In this document: positions 7,091 to 13,101 of the stretch, in pieces
Layout of the letters: the number at the start of each line of letters is the position of its first letter
How positions within the stretch are numbered: the stretch's first letter is position 1
Assembly (NCBI GenBank): GCA_026014515.1
Contig: JAOZIG010000393.1
Span: 1-13,613, forward strand
Direction of reading: 5' to 3'
Source: Candidatus Bathyarchaeota archaeon
Lineage (GTDB): Archaea; Thermoproteota; Bathyarchaeia; TCS64
DNA: 13,613 bases
Program-made: the position numbers and the translations under genes
Notes under the pieces: generated by a model
Seen by the model: the letters and a program-made list of their open reading frames with translations, nothing else
What the model was told of the DNA's origin: nothing
Database searches by the model: none

Positions 7091-7098
7091 AATGTAAA
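7091..7098 (-). promoter_or_regulatory. Possible leaderless promoter of the hydroxyacid dehydrogenase
   Basis: TTTACATT on the minus strand is centred 25-26 bases before the TTG start at 7069, and no Shine-Dalgarno sequence precedes that start. It lies in the 32-base gap after the CBS gene. Confidence 0.3.
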
Positions 7099-7101
7099 GG
7101 G

Positions 7102-8322
7102 TTAAGGTTTAAGGTGAGGATTCGGGCGTCTGCGTCCTCTTCTGGCTCCCTTCTGAGGCTCTTTCTTGGCTCGGCGGAGGCTCTTGTCAAGTGCCTCTAC
7201 CAAGCCGTCAAAGGTCTCCATCAATCCCCAGCCTTGGTTCTCCACGTTATAGCTGACAGTGGGGCCGATGGCTCTGGCTGTGATGGTGTATCTTGTGCGT
7301 TCTCCCTTGTTGCGTTGGGACTTGACCTTGACGCTTACCTCTGTGATGTCTTCTCTTATCTTCATGGATCGCATCACTGTTCGCCTTATCTTGTCCTCGA
7401 CCACTGCGCTTTCAAAGAAGTCCTCCCCATCGATTCCCACAATGTAGACTGGAAGAACCTCTTCAGGCTTTACGCTGTGTATCACTGCTAGTAGTTCTCG
7501 GTGAGTGATAATGCCGTGAAGCTTTTCCTCATCAGCCACGAGACAGTATTTCTCATCCATCTTGTTGATCTGTTTGACAACCTCCAAGACGCTAGCATCC
7601 GGTAAGACTGTTAGGGGCTGTTTATTCATGAAGCCTCCAACTTGTCCCGGGAACTTGCCGGTTTTTTCGCCGCTTCTATCCCCTGTTGTGGTCTTGTTCT
7701 GTACTGTGATGAATGTGGTGACTATGTCTTCTCCAGTGATGATGCCGACAAGCTTCTCTCCATTTGTGACCGGTATGTGGCTGAAGCCTTTGTCAAGCAT
7801 CATACGTCGCGCGTGGGCGATGGGTGTCTCCTTTTCTATGGTGAGTACCGGGGACATCATTATTTCCTTGGCTTTAATCTGCTTCAGATCCGGTACATCA
7901 GATAACTCGGTGGTAATGTCCTGTTGACTCAGTAGAGTGATTTCTTCTCTTGAAACAACTGGGATAGCTGTGATGTTGTTCCTGATGAGTATATCAACAG
8001 CCTCAAGTACGCTGATGTTGGGTGAGACTGATCCTACCTGTTTCCAAATCGACTCGATCTTCGTGTTAGCCGGTTGATCTACTCCGAGAAGATCACGCAT
8101 AGTAACAATACCATACCTGTCTCCACTGGCTGCGACAGCTTCGTTTCTTTCGGTGTCCTTGAAGACTCCAAGTATCTTGCTGGCTGGGTCTTCAGGGTTG
8201 AAGACGCTTCCAGTGTGAACTTTAAGTTCGGATAGATTACTCTGGGCTAATTCTTCTAATGTTTTTGTCACCTTAATAGAACCCGTATAATCTATGATGT
8301 TTGAGGTTAAAATAGGTTGCAT
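7102..8322 (-). CDS. Four-CBS protein with HPF/RaiA-like C-terminal domain and basic tail
   Basis: A 406-residue soluble protein. Four CBS motifs are visible at about 32-85, 92-142 (VSPNISVLEAVDILIRNN), 152-205 (MMSPVLTIEKETPIAHARRM, then GIITGEDI) and 228-284 (FMNKQPLTVLPDASVLEVV, then HGIITHREL). Two CBS pairs usually bind adenine nucleotides such as AMP, ATP or SAM. Residues 290-387 are a separate alpha/beta domain: strand VYIVGIDG, helix VVEDKIRRTVMRSM, strand ITEVSVKVKS, strand RYTITARAIG, strand VSYNVENQG, then helix TFDGLVEALDKSLRRAKK. This beta-alpha-beta-beta-beta-alpha order resembles the ribosome hibernation factor HPF/RaiA. The end (385-406) is an Arg/Lys-rich tail (GARRGRRRP) suited to rRNA binding. 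I infer a nucleotide-sensing factor that acts on ribosomes in low energy. The CBS units are sure; the C-terminal assignment is by pattern only. It is divergent from the TANGO2-like gene, 50 bases apart. Confidence 0.88.
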   Translation of the reverse strand: MQPILTSNIIDYTGSIKVTKTLEELAQSNLSELKVHTGSVFNPEDPASKILGVFKDTERNEAVAASGDRYGIVTMRDLLGVDQPANTKIESIWKQVGSVSPNISVLEAVDILIRNNITAIPVVSREEITLLSQQDITTELSDVPDLKQIKAKEIMMSPVLTIEKETPIAHARRMMLDKGFSHIPVTNGEKLVGIITGEDIVTTFITVQNKTTTGDRSGEKTGKFPGQVGGFMNKQPLTVLPDASVLEVVKQINKMDEKYCLVADEEKLHGIITHRELLAVIHSVKPEEVLPVYIVGIDGEDFFESAVVEDKIRRTVMRSMKIREDITEVSVKVKSQRNKGERTRYTITARAIGPTVSYNVENQGWGLMETFDGLVEALDKSLRRAKKEPQKGARRGRRRPNPHLKP

Positions 8323-8337
8323 ATTTGGGTGGATACC

Positions 8338-8347
8338 TTTAAAAATA
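8338..8347 (+). promoter_or_regulatory. TATA box between the CBS and TANGO2-like genes
   Basis: TTTAAAAATA is centred about 30 bases before ATG 8373, which would give a leader of only a few bases for the TANGO2-like gene. On the other strand it is only 20 bases from the CBS start, which is too close for a leaderless start there, so I assign it to the plus strand. Confidence 0.4.
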
Positions 8348-8372
8348 GTTCAACATTAGAACCCAGAACCCT

Positions 8373-9134
8373 ATGTGTACCTTTACAATGATCTACAAGT
8401 TGCTTGAAGACTACCCCATCATAGCCCTTCACAACAGGTACCTCGGATTAAACACTCTTGAAACCCCGCCCAAAAGAATAGGTAATGGTGTCTATGCGCC
8501 TATTGATTATGACTCACAGGGCACATGGATCGGGTTCAACAAAGAAGGACTTTTCCTCGCAATCACAAACCAAGAAACAGAGACCATAGAGAACCCTCAA
8601 CGGAGCAGAGGCTTACTCGCGGTTGATATTCTACGCGAGTGCAAAACATCAGCCGAAGCAAAAGAGTACCTCATGAACCCAGACATCAGACCCCAGTACC
8701 GCCCCGGAAACTTTATTGTGGCTGATAAACGAGACGCTTGGCATGTATTATGGGATCATGTGACTACTTCTTGGCGGCTTATGCCGGGTCCATACGCGAT
8801 GGGGGTTGTAACCATGTATCCAGGGATCACGATGAATGAACGTGCAGAGAAGATTGGGCCTGATTCTGAGAAACGTCGTCGTAGGGCTTTCCAGTTGTTG
8901 AATGGTTTCCAACCAGAGAATATTGATGCTGGTATAGCGAAGATGATGAAGGTATCAACTGACCACGAGTATGGTAAAACCACTGCTTCCATTTGCTGGC
9001 ACAGCGACGAGTTCAAGCAGACAAGTTCAACGATAATGGCGGTAGCCTCTAATCCAATGCTCTCACGGGTGCTTTATTGTCCCGGGAACGCCTGTGAGAG
9101 TCACTTTGAGGAGTACAGGGTCTCATTCAACTAG
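8373..9134 (+). CDS. TANGO2/NRDE-like Ntn-hydrolase-fold protein
   Basis: A 253-residue protein of the NRDE/TANGO2 family. It begins Met-Cys, and after removal of Met the Cys2 could be an N-terminal nucleophile as in Ntn hydrolases. Typical pieces are GTWIGFNKEGLFLAITNQ (50-67), RSRGLLAVDILRE (77-89), GNFIVADKRDAWHV (112-125) and the end SSTIMAVASNPMLSRVLYCPG (218-238). The signature Asn-Arg-Asp-Glu is only half kept: HNRYLGLN (20-27). Animal TANGO2 affects Golgi organisation and lipid or haem handling; the activity of prokaryotic members is not settled. Related acyltransferases of the penicillin-acylase-like Ntn group are the main alternative. It is divergent from the CBS gene, and its last 12 bases overlap the end of the convergent radical SAM gene. 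The promoter suggests an almost leaderless mRNA. Confidence 0.8.
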   Translation: MCTFTMIYKLLEDYPIIALHNRYLGLNTLETPPKRIGNGVYAPIDYDSQGTWIGFNKEGLFLAITNQETETIENPQRSRGLLAVDILRECKTSAEAKEYLMNPDIRPQYRPGNFIVADKRDAWHVLWDHVTTSWRLMPGPYAMGVVTMYPGITMNERAEKIGPDSEKRRRRAFQLLNGFQPENIDAGIAKMMKVSTDHEYGKTTASICWHSDEFKQTSSTIMAVASNPMLSRVLYCPGNACESHFEEYRVSFN

Positions 9135-10193
9135 ATTTATGAGTCCAACCTCTTCAGCTATCTTCTTGGCGTCTAGTTTCTCGGTTAGGCTCAGTCTTCT
9201 GTTTAGTTGTGGGTGTTTTGATGCACGCCACTCTGGGTGGTACTGGAACATGAGGTTTACCCGTGTTTCTGGTCCAAGGTTGTCATGTATCCATTGAAGA
9301 ATGGGGCGTGTACAGCATTCGTTATGTCCGGGAAGCACCAGTACCCTGATGATGAGTTCACCATACTCCTTAGCCATCAAATGATTGCGTGTAGCTACCT
9401 CCCAGTATCCTGGTGCGTCGCTTATCTCCTCTGCGCATTGGTTGTTACCATATTTGAAGTCAAGCAAGTATAGGTCGATGAATCCAGCGAGAAGCTTCGC
9501 TGTCTCTTGGCTATACCAACTGTTACTGTTCCAGACTGTAGCGATGGGCTTCTTTACATGGTTGAATGTCTCAAGCCAGTGCCAGACATATGGTGTAGGG
9601 TCTCCGCCCACCATGTTGATGTTTCTACAGCCTTTCTCGGTTAGCTCAGTTACCTGATGTGCCATCATCTCTGGTGTTAGACTGTCACCGTTACTGTGCC
9701 ATTGGCTGATGTCCCAGTTCTGGCAGTGTAGGCACCGTATGCTGCATCCACCTGTAAATATGGTGCCTGATGGGACGAGTTCTGGTTCCTCTCCCATATG
9801 GGGGAAAGCCGAGAACATGCTAAAGTTGCGTCCAGCTCTACAGTAGCCTTTGTCTCCGTGAAGCCTGTCTGCTCCACAGCGTCTTTCACAGAAGATACAG
9901 CTCTGCATCAAGCGGTGTGCAAGGAGAATCTTGAGATCATGGAAACTGTTGGTGGTTTTACGTGGTTTGCGTTTGATGTTTGTCTCAGTTTCGTTATATG
10001 TTTCGAGGAGCTGGTCATGTTTTTCCCAGAGAGTCTCTGTTGAATCTCTTCTGCTGTACTGGGCTTCAATGGATTGAGCGATCATGTATTTTGGGTATTT
10101 TTTCCCCTTGACCACATCAACGTAACGTGGTAGAGCTGTTTGGACACCCGGTAAATCTAGTATTCCCTTAGCATCTGGTCTGGTTGTCCACAT
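9123..10193 (-). CDS. PflX-like radical SAM protein (COG1313 type)
   Basis: A 356-residue radical SAM protein. The cluster motif is C-x3-C-x2-C in GGCSIRCLHCQNWD, the three Cys lying about 150-158 residues in, so it should carry a 4Fe-4S cluster and cleave S-adenosylmethionine. A second Cys set lies upstream: CIFCERRCG and GYC, four Cys spaced over about 20 residues (roughly 99-118), typical of the PflX group. VGGDPTPYV (about 196-204) takes the place of the usual GGEP SAM-ribose motif. The N-terminal ~95 residues carry an extra segment without recognised fold, longer than most PflX proteins. PflX proteins resemble pyruvate formate-lyase activases, but their substrate is unknown; no glycyl radical enzyme is seen here. 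ATG 10193 is preferred to the TTG one codon earlier because a TTATCA box sits 27 bases upstream. Confidence 0.85.
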   Translation of the reverse strand: MWTTRPDAKGILDLPGVQTALPRYVDVVKGKKYPKYMIAQSIEAQYSRRDSTETLWEKHDQLLETYNETETNIKRKPRKTTNSFHDLKILLAHRLMQSCIFCERRCGADRLHGDKGYCRAGRNFSMFSAFPHMGEEPELVPSGTIFTGGCSIRCLHCQNWDISQWHSNGDSLTPEMMAHQVTELTEKGCRNINMVGGDPTPYVWHWLETFNHVKKPIATVWNSNSWYSQETAKLLAGFIDLYLLDFKYGNNQCAEEISDAPGYWEVATRNHLMAKEYGELIIRVLVLPGHNECCTRPILQWIHDNLGPETRVNLMFQYHPEWRASKHPQLNRRLSLTEKLDAKKIAEEVGLINLVE

Positions 10194-10217
10194 CAATAAA
10201 AATACTTGATTGGGTTG

Positions 10218-10223
10218 TGATAA
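10218..10223 (-). promoter_or_regulatory. Possible leaderless promoter of the PflX-like gene
   Basis: TTATCA on the minus strand is centred 27 bases before ATG 10193, with no ribosome site between. It lies in the 41-base gap after the acetyltransferase gene on the same strand. Confidence 0.3.
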
Positions 10224-10234
10224 GGATGACGCAG

Positions 10235-11428
10235 CTAAAAATCAAGGAATACTCGCGTATATTTCTGGGGGAAACACCTGTCAATAATCTCTGTTTTGGC
10301 AGGATTCACCTTTACTCGTCCACTTGATACAAGTTGATTAATCGACCTGTAACCAACATAGAGTTGTGTGAACTCTTGTATGTTCATCTCCATGTCGGGT
10401 GTGGAATTGGTTTTTTTCGTCACTGATGCCTTTCCTTTGTTAATTTCTATGGTGAAGCAGCTGTTATTCCATTCCGCGTTTGGGTCGTTGATGCAGAGTG
10501 TGAATGAGTCATCTATCTCCGTAGGATAGTCGAGGTTTTCCAATGCCTTTGCCACATCTACGATTCTGAACATGAATGCTCCATGTTGTTCGTAATGGAC
10601 GTTATTCGTCCATTGTTCATGGAAGTAATCTGTGATTGGCTCGTCTCCAAAAGGCTTCCAAGTGAATGTCGGACACTGATCACCATGCTTCTTGATATAA
10701 TCCAGTATGGTGAGTCTGGCTTTCTCTGTCTCAGCGACCAACTCCATAACCCTGAGATGAGATTTACCATCTTTGTTCTCCAGCCTCGATATGATATAAC
10801 CAACTATTTTGTCTCCATCCATAACAGCCTGAAGGGTATCTCTGTCACTAAACAGGAATCGACTCCAAGTAGCCTGCTTCCCTAACTGGATGAAATTATA
10901 TCTGGAGCCAACACGATCCCTGAGTTTCTTTACAGTATCATATGATTCTTCTTCTGGGATTGGCTTCATTGGTAGCGGCTTGAATCCTTCAGGTAGTCTA
11001 ATGTTGTTTGGGTCAGCAGTGAGTGTCATATTCATGGCGCATGTCTCGTAACCGTATCGCCTGTAAAACCCGAACTTGAAAGGCTGTAATGCAGAGACGT
11101 ATATTCCACGTTCACGCATATCAGATAGGCTTCTGACAAGCATCTTACCAACATATCCCTTTCTACGATACTGAGGATATGTCGCGACACAGGAGACGCC
11201 GCCAAGCTTCATCAATTTACCCCTGATATATCCATTGAAATCATCTACCACGTAGGTCGCAACGATCATATCGTCCTCAACGATACATAGATTATTACTC
11301 CAGTCAAGACCTTCTAGCACTTTTTTCCAGAAACGATCATGCATCAATTCTTGGTCTTCCCAGAAACAGAAGGTCTGTATGGCTTTGAACTCCTCAAAGT
11401 CTTCTTGTGTTAAGGGTCTGATGCTCAT
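10235..11428 (-). CDS. Eis-like GNAT acetyltransferase with SCP2-type C-terminus
   Basis: A 397-residue acetyltransferase of the Eis type, which moves acetyl from acetyl-CoA to amines. Order: N-terminal GNAT domain (1-135) with acetyl-CoA loop YRRKGYVGKML (87-97) and the Eis-type SALQPFKFGFYRRYGYE motif (112-128), which includes the Tyr likely to act as general acid; a second, degenerate GNAT-like region (about 150-290); and an SCP2-like domain (about 295-397), FTIEINKGKASV onward. The chain ends in Phe, and in Eis the C-terminal carboxylate takes part in catalysis, so an intact end matters. The open frame continues upstream to 11563, but the start MSIRPLTQEDF is preferred: a TTATAG box is centred 27 bases before it, and a longer form would run into the divergent radical SAM gene. 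Substrate unknown. Confidence 0.87.
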   Translation of the reverse strand: MSIRPLTQEDFEEFKAIQTFCFWEDQELMHDRFWKKVLEGLDWSNNLCIVEDDMIVATYVVDDFNGYIRGKLMKLGGVSCVATYPQYRRKGYVGKMLVRSLSDMRERGIYVSALQPFKFGFYRRYGYETCAMNMTLTADPNNIRLPEGFKPLPMKPIPEEESYDTVKKLRDRVGSRYNFIQLGKQATWSRFLFSDRDTLQAVMDGDKIVGYIISRLENKDGKSHLRVMELVAETEKARLTILDYIKKHGDQCPTFTWKPFGDEPITDYFHEQWTNNVHYEQHGAFMFRIVDVAKALENLDYPTEIDDSFTLCINDPNAEWNNSCFTIEINKGKASVTKKTNSTPDMEMNIQEFTQLYVGYRSINQLVSSGRVKVNPAKTEIIDRCFPQKYTRVFLDF

Positions 11429-11451
11429 AGCCCTTAGCATATCTGTGTCGC

Positions 11452-11457
11452 CTATAA
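11452..11457 (-). promoter_or_regulatory. Leaderless promoter of the Eis-like gene
   Basis: TTATAG on the minus strand is centred about 27 bases before ATG 11428. It favours this start over in-frame ATG codons at 11440 and 11464, which lie too close to the box or upstream of it. Confidence 0.4.
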
Positions 11458-11513
11458 GGTTCATGATCGGGTAACGATTATTATCTCGGTTGTTTCTTTC
11501 ATAGTGAACTGGA

Positions 11514-12539
11514 TTGGAGTCACGGTATACACAGGTTGAGGAAAACGGTGTCAGGTGCACCATATGTCCACATCAGTGCGTATTAGCTGAGGGAAAAAGA
11601 GGAATCTGTTATACTAAGGAGAACCAAGGTGGCAAGATCATCGATCTCAGCTATGGTAGAATCAGCGCGTTAGCCGTTGATCCCATCGAGAAAAAGCCAT
11701 TAGCCCACTTTTATCCGGGAAGCCTAGCGTTAAGCATCAGTAGCATTGGGTGCAACTTTACTTGTCCTTGGTGTCAGAACTATGGTTTGAGTATGAGTAA
11801 GATCGATGATGTTCACACACGGTTTATGGAGCCTGAGAGTGTCGTTGAGATAGCGTTGGCTCAGGAGTGCACCAGCATCGCTTATACGTATAATGAGCCT
11901 GTGATCAACCTCAACTATATCAGGGATACCGCTGAGTTTGCCCATGAGTCTGATGTGAAGAACGTCTTGGTGACCAACGGATACACCAGCATACCAGCCT
12001 TCAGTGACGTAGTCGGATATATTGACGCTGCAAATGTAGACTGGAAGGGCTGGAACCCCGAGTTCTACAGGAAACACTGTGGCGCAGACATGTACAAGGT
12101 GGTTGACGCTACAGAGTACATGAATGACAACGATGTGCACGTGGAGATAACCATCCTAGTCATACCAACAGTCAACGACGACCCAGACGAGATACGGGGA
12201 ATGGCGGAATACATCCGAATGAACCTAGGACCAGATACACCCCTCCACATCAGCCGCTTCTTCCCCATGTACAAGTTCCAACATCTACCCCCCACGCCAG
12301 TCGAGACGCTGATGAAGGCAAAGAAGATCGCATTAGAAGAGGGGCTACGCTATGTCTTTGTAGGAAACGTGAGGGGAGGCGGAGAAGAAGACACAGTCTG
12401 CCCTAGCTGCGGTGAACACGTAGTCAAACGCAGAGGATACACCATAATCGATTGGAGCCTAACCAGTGATATGCTTTGCAGTAAATGCGGTGAACCCATA
12501 CCCATCATAGGTCAACGAGAAAACCATGGATCATTCTAG
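11514..12539 (+). CDS. amrS: AmmeMemoRadiSam-type radical SAM enzyme
   Basis: A 341-residue radical SAM protein of the PflA-like COG1180 group that is called AmrS when it occurs with AMMECR1 and Memo proteins. Seen in order: a four-Cys N-terminal site (C15, C18, C22, C32) in CTICPHQC and GICY; DPIEKKPLAHFYPGS (56-70); the radical SAM motif C80-x3-C84-x2-C87 in GCNFTCPWCQN; YTYNEP (124-129); VDWKGW (175-180); and a C-terminal zinc-ribbon-like CPSCG (296-300) and CSKCG (322-326). It should bind a 4Fe-4S cluster and SAM; the reaction of the AmmeMemo set is unknown. Neither AMMECR1 nor Memo is in this window. Start is TTG; no ATG or GTG in frame gives a better N-terminus. It starts 85 bases from the divergent Eis-like start, and its last nine bases overlap the PEBP gene. 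Confidence 0.9.
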   Translation: MESRYTQVEENGVRCTICPHQCVLAEGKRGICYTKENQGGKIIDLSYGRISALAVDPIEKKPLAHFYPGSLALSISSIGCNFTCPWCQNYGLSMSKIDDVHTRFMEPESVVEIALAQECTSIAYTYNEPVINLNYIRDTAEFAHESDVKNVLVTNGYTSIPAFSDVVGYIDAANVDWKGWNPEFYRKHCGADMYKVVDATEYMNDNDVHVEITILVIPTVNDDPDEIRGMAEYIRMNLGPDTPLHISRFFPMYKFQHLPPTPVETLMKAKKIALEEGLRYVFVGNVRGGGEEDTVCPSCGEHVVKRRGYTIIDWSLTSDMLCSKCGEPIPIIGQRENHGSF

Positions 12540-13013
12540 CCGATATTTCTTATACTTCCCAGCATAGACCGCCTTATCCAACACACACCCCTCCATGGCG
12601 GCTGTCAAACTCTTACGCGTCGCCTCCGCTGGTTCTATATCGAGCATCTTATCCAAGGCATATAATTCAAAGACGTAGAGATGTGTGCCAGTGAGGGGAT
12701 CTGGACCCATATACCCTGTACGCTTACCCCATCTGGTTCCCTGCCGTGCCCCGTTTTCAAGCTCATATGTCTCAGGTAATCCTTCAGGCAACCCGCCTAG
12801 TGCTGGTGGTATATTGTATACTATCCAGTGATCTATTGTGCCAAGTCGAAGCCAATCCGCTGGTATACTCACATCATACATGAAGAGCACTAATGACTCT
12901 GTACCCTCCGGAAGCTCAAGCCACTCTATCTCTGGTGAGACTTCTTTCCCCTGAGTCGTGTATTTACGTGGCATCATGCTCCCGTCTGGGAACCCCGGTA
13001 ATTGAAGAATCAT
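12531..13013 (-). CDS. PEBP family protein (YbhB/YbcL type)
   Basis: A 160-residue phosphatidylethanolamine-binding-protein-fold protein, the prokaryotic YbhB/YbcL (Raf-kinase-inhibitor-like) group, most likely cytosolic because no signal peptide is seen. Landmarks: MMPRKYTTQGKEVSPEIEW (13-31), LVLFMYDVSIPADW (41-54, the degenerate form of the DPDAP ligand loop), IDHWIVYNIPP (60-70), and MGPDPLTGTHLYVFELYALD (102-121), which carries the family G-x-H-x-Y-x-F core. Together these form the anion-binding pocket. Small anionic ligands are known for the fold, but no physiological role is settled in archaea. The start ATG 13013 has a CTTAAT box 26 bases upstream and no ribosome site. It converges on the radical SAM gene with a nine-base overlap and is divergent from the pyruvate-kinase-domain gene. 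Confidence 0.92.
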   Translation of the reverse strand: MILQLPGFPDGSMMPRKYTTQGKEVSPEIEWLELPEGTESLVLFMYDVSIPADWLRLGTIDHWIVYNIPPALGGLPEGLPETYELENGARQGTRWGKRTGYMGPDPLTGTHLYVFELYALDKMLDIEPAEATRKSLTAAMEGCVLDKAVYAGKYKKYRLE

Positions 13014-13034
13014 ATGTATATGAAACCCCTTGAA

Positions 13035-13043
13035 GGATTAAGC
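13035..13043 (-). promoter_or_regulatory. Leaderless promoter of the PEBP gene
   Basis: GCTTAATCC on the minus strand is centred 26 bases before ATG 13013, with no Shine-Dalgarno sequence in between. Confidence 0.4.
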
Positions 13044-13054
13044 GTATGGGCAAG

Positions 13055-13060
13055 TTTTAT
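13055..13060 (+). promoter_or_regulatory. TATA box of the pyruvate-kinase-domain gene
   Basis: TTTTAT would place transcription start near 13084, giving an 18-base leader that contains the AAGGTGA ribosome site at 13090-13096. Confidence 0.4.
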
Positions 13061-13089
13061 TTCTCGTCCTCTGCCTGATCACTTATTCT

Positions 13090-13096
13090 AAGGTGA
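13090..13096 (+). promoter_or_regulatory. Ribosome binding site of the pyruvate-kinase-domain gene
   Basis: AAGGTGA is a strong match to the archaeal anti-Shine-Dalgarno sequence and ends five bases before TTG 13102. It contains the competing in-frame GTG 13093, so it favours the TTG. Confidence 0.55.
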
Positions 13097-13101
13097 ACAC
13101 A

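Noticed and set aside
7114..7927. Plus-strand open frames inside the CBS gene
   Set aside because: They are antisense shadows of a long gene with clear CBS motifs; no ribosome site or family motif was seen.
8338..8347. Shared bidirectional TATA box for the CBS and TANGO2-like genes
   Set aside because: The spacing to the CBS start is only 20 bases, which would place transcription start inside its coding region.
11429..11563. N-terminal extension of the Eis-like protein by 45 residues
   Set aside because: The extra residues match no GNAT feature, would overlap the start of the divergent radical SAM gene by 50 bases, and lie upstream of the likely TATA box.
11730..12295. Minus-strand frames opposite the amrS gene
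   Set aside because: Antisense shadows; the sense strand carries the radical SAM motifs throughout.
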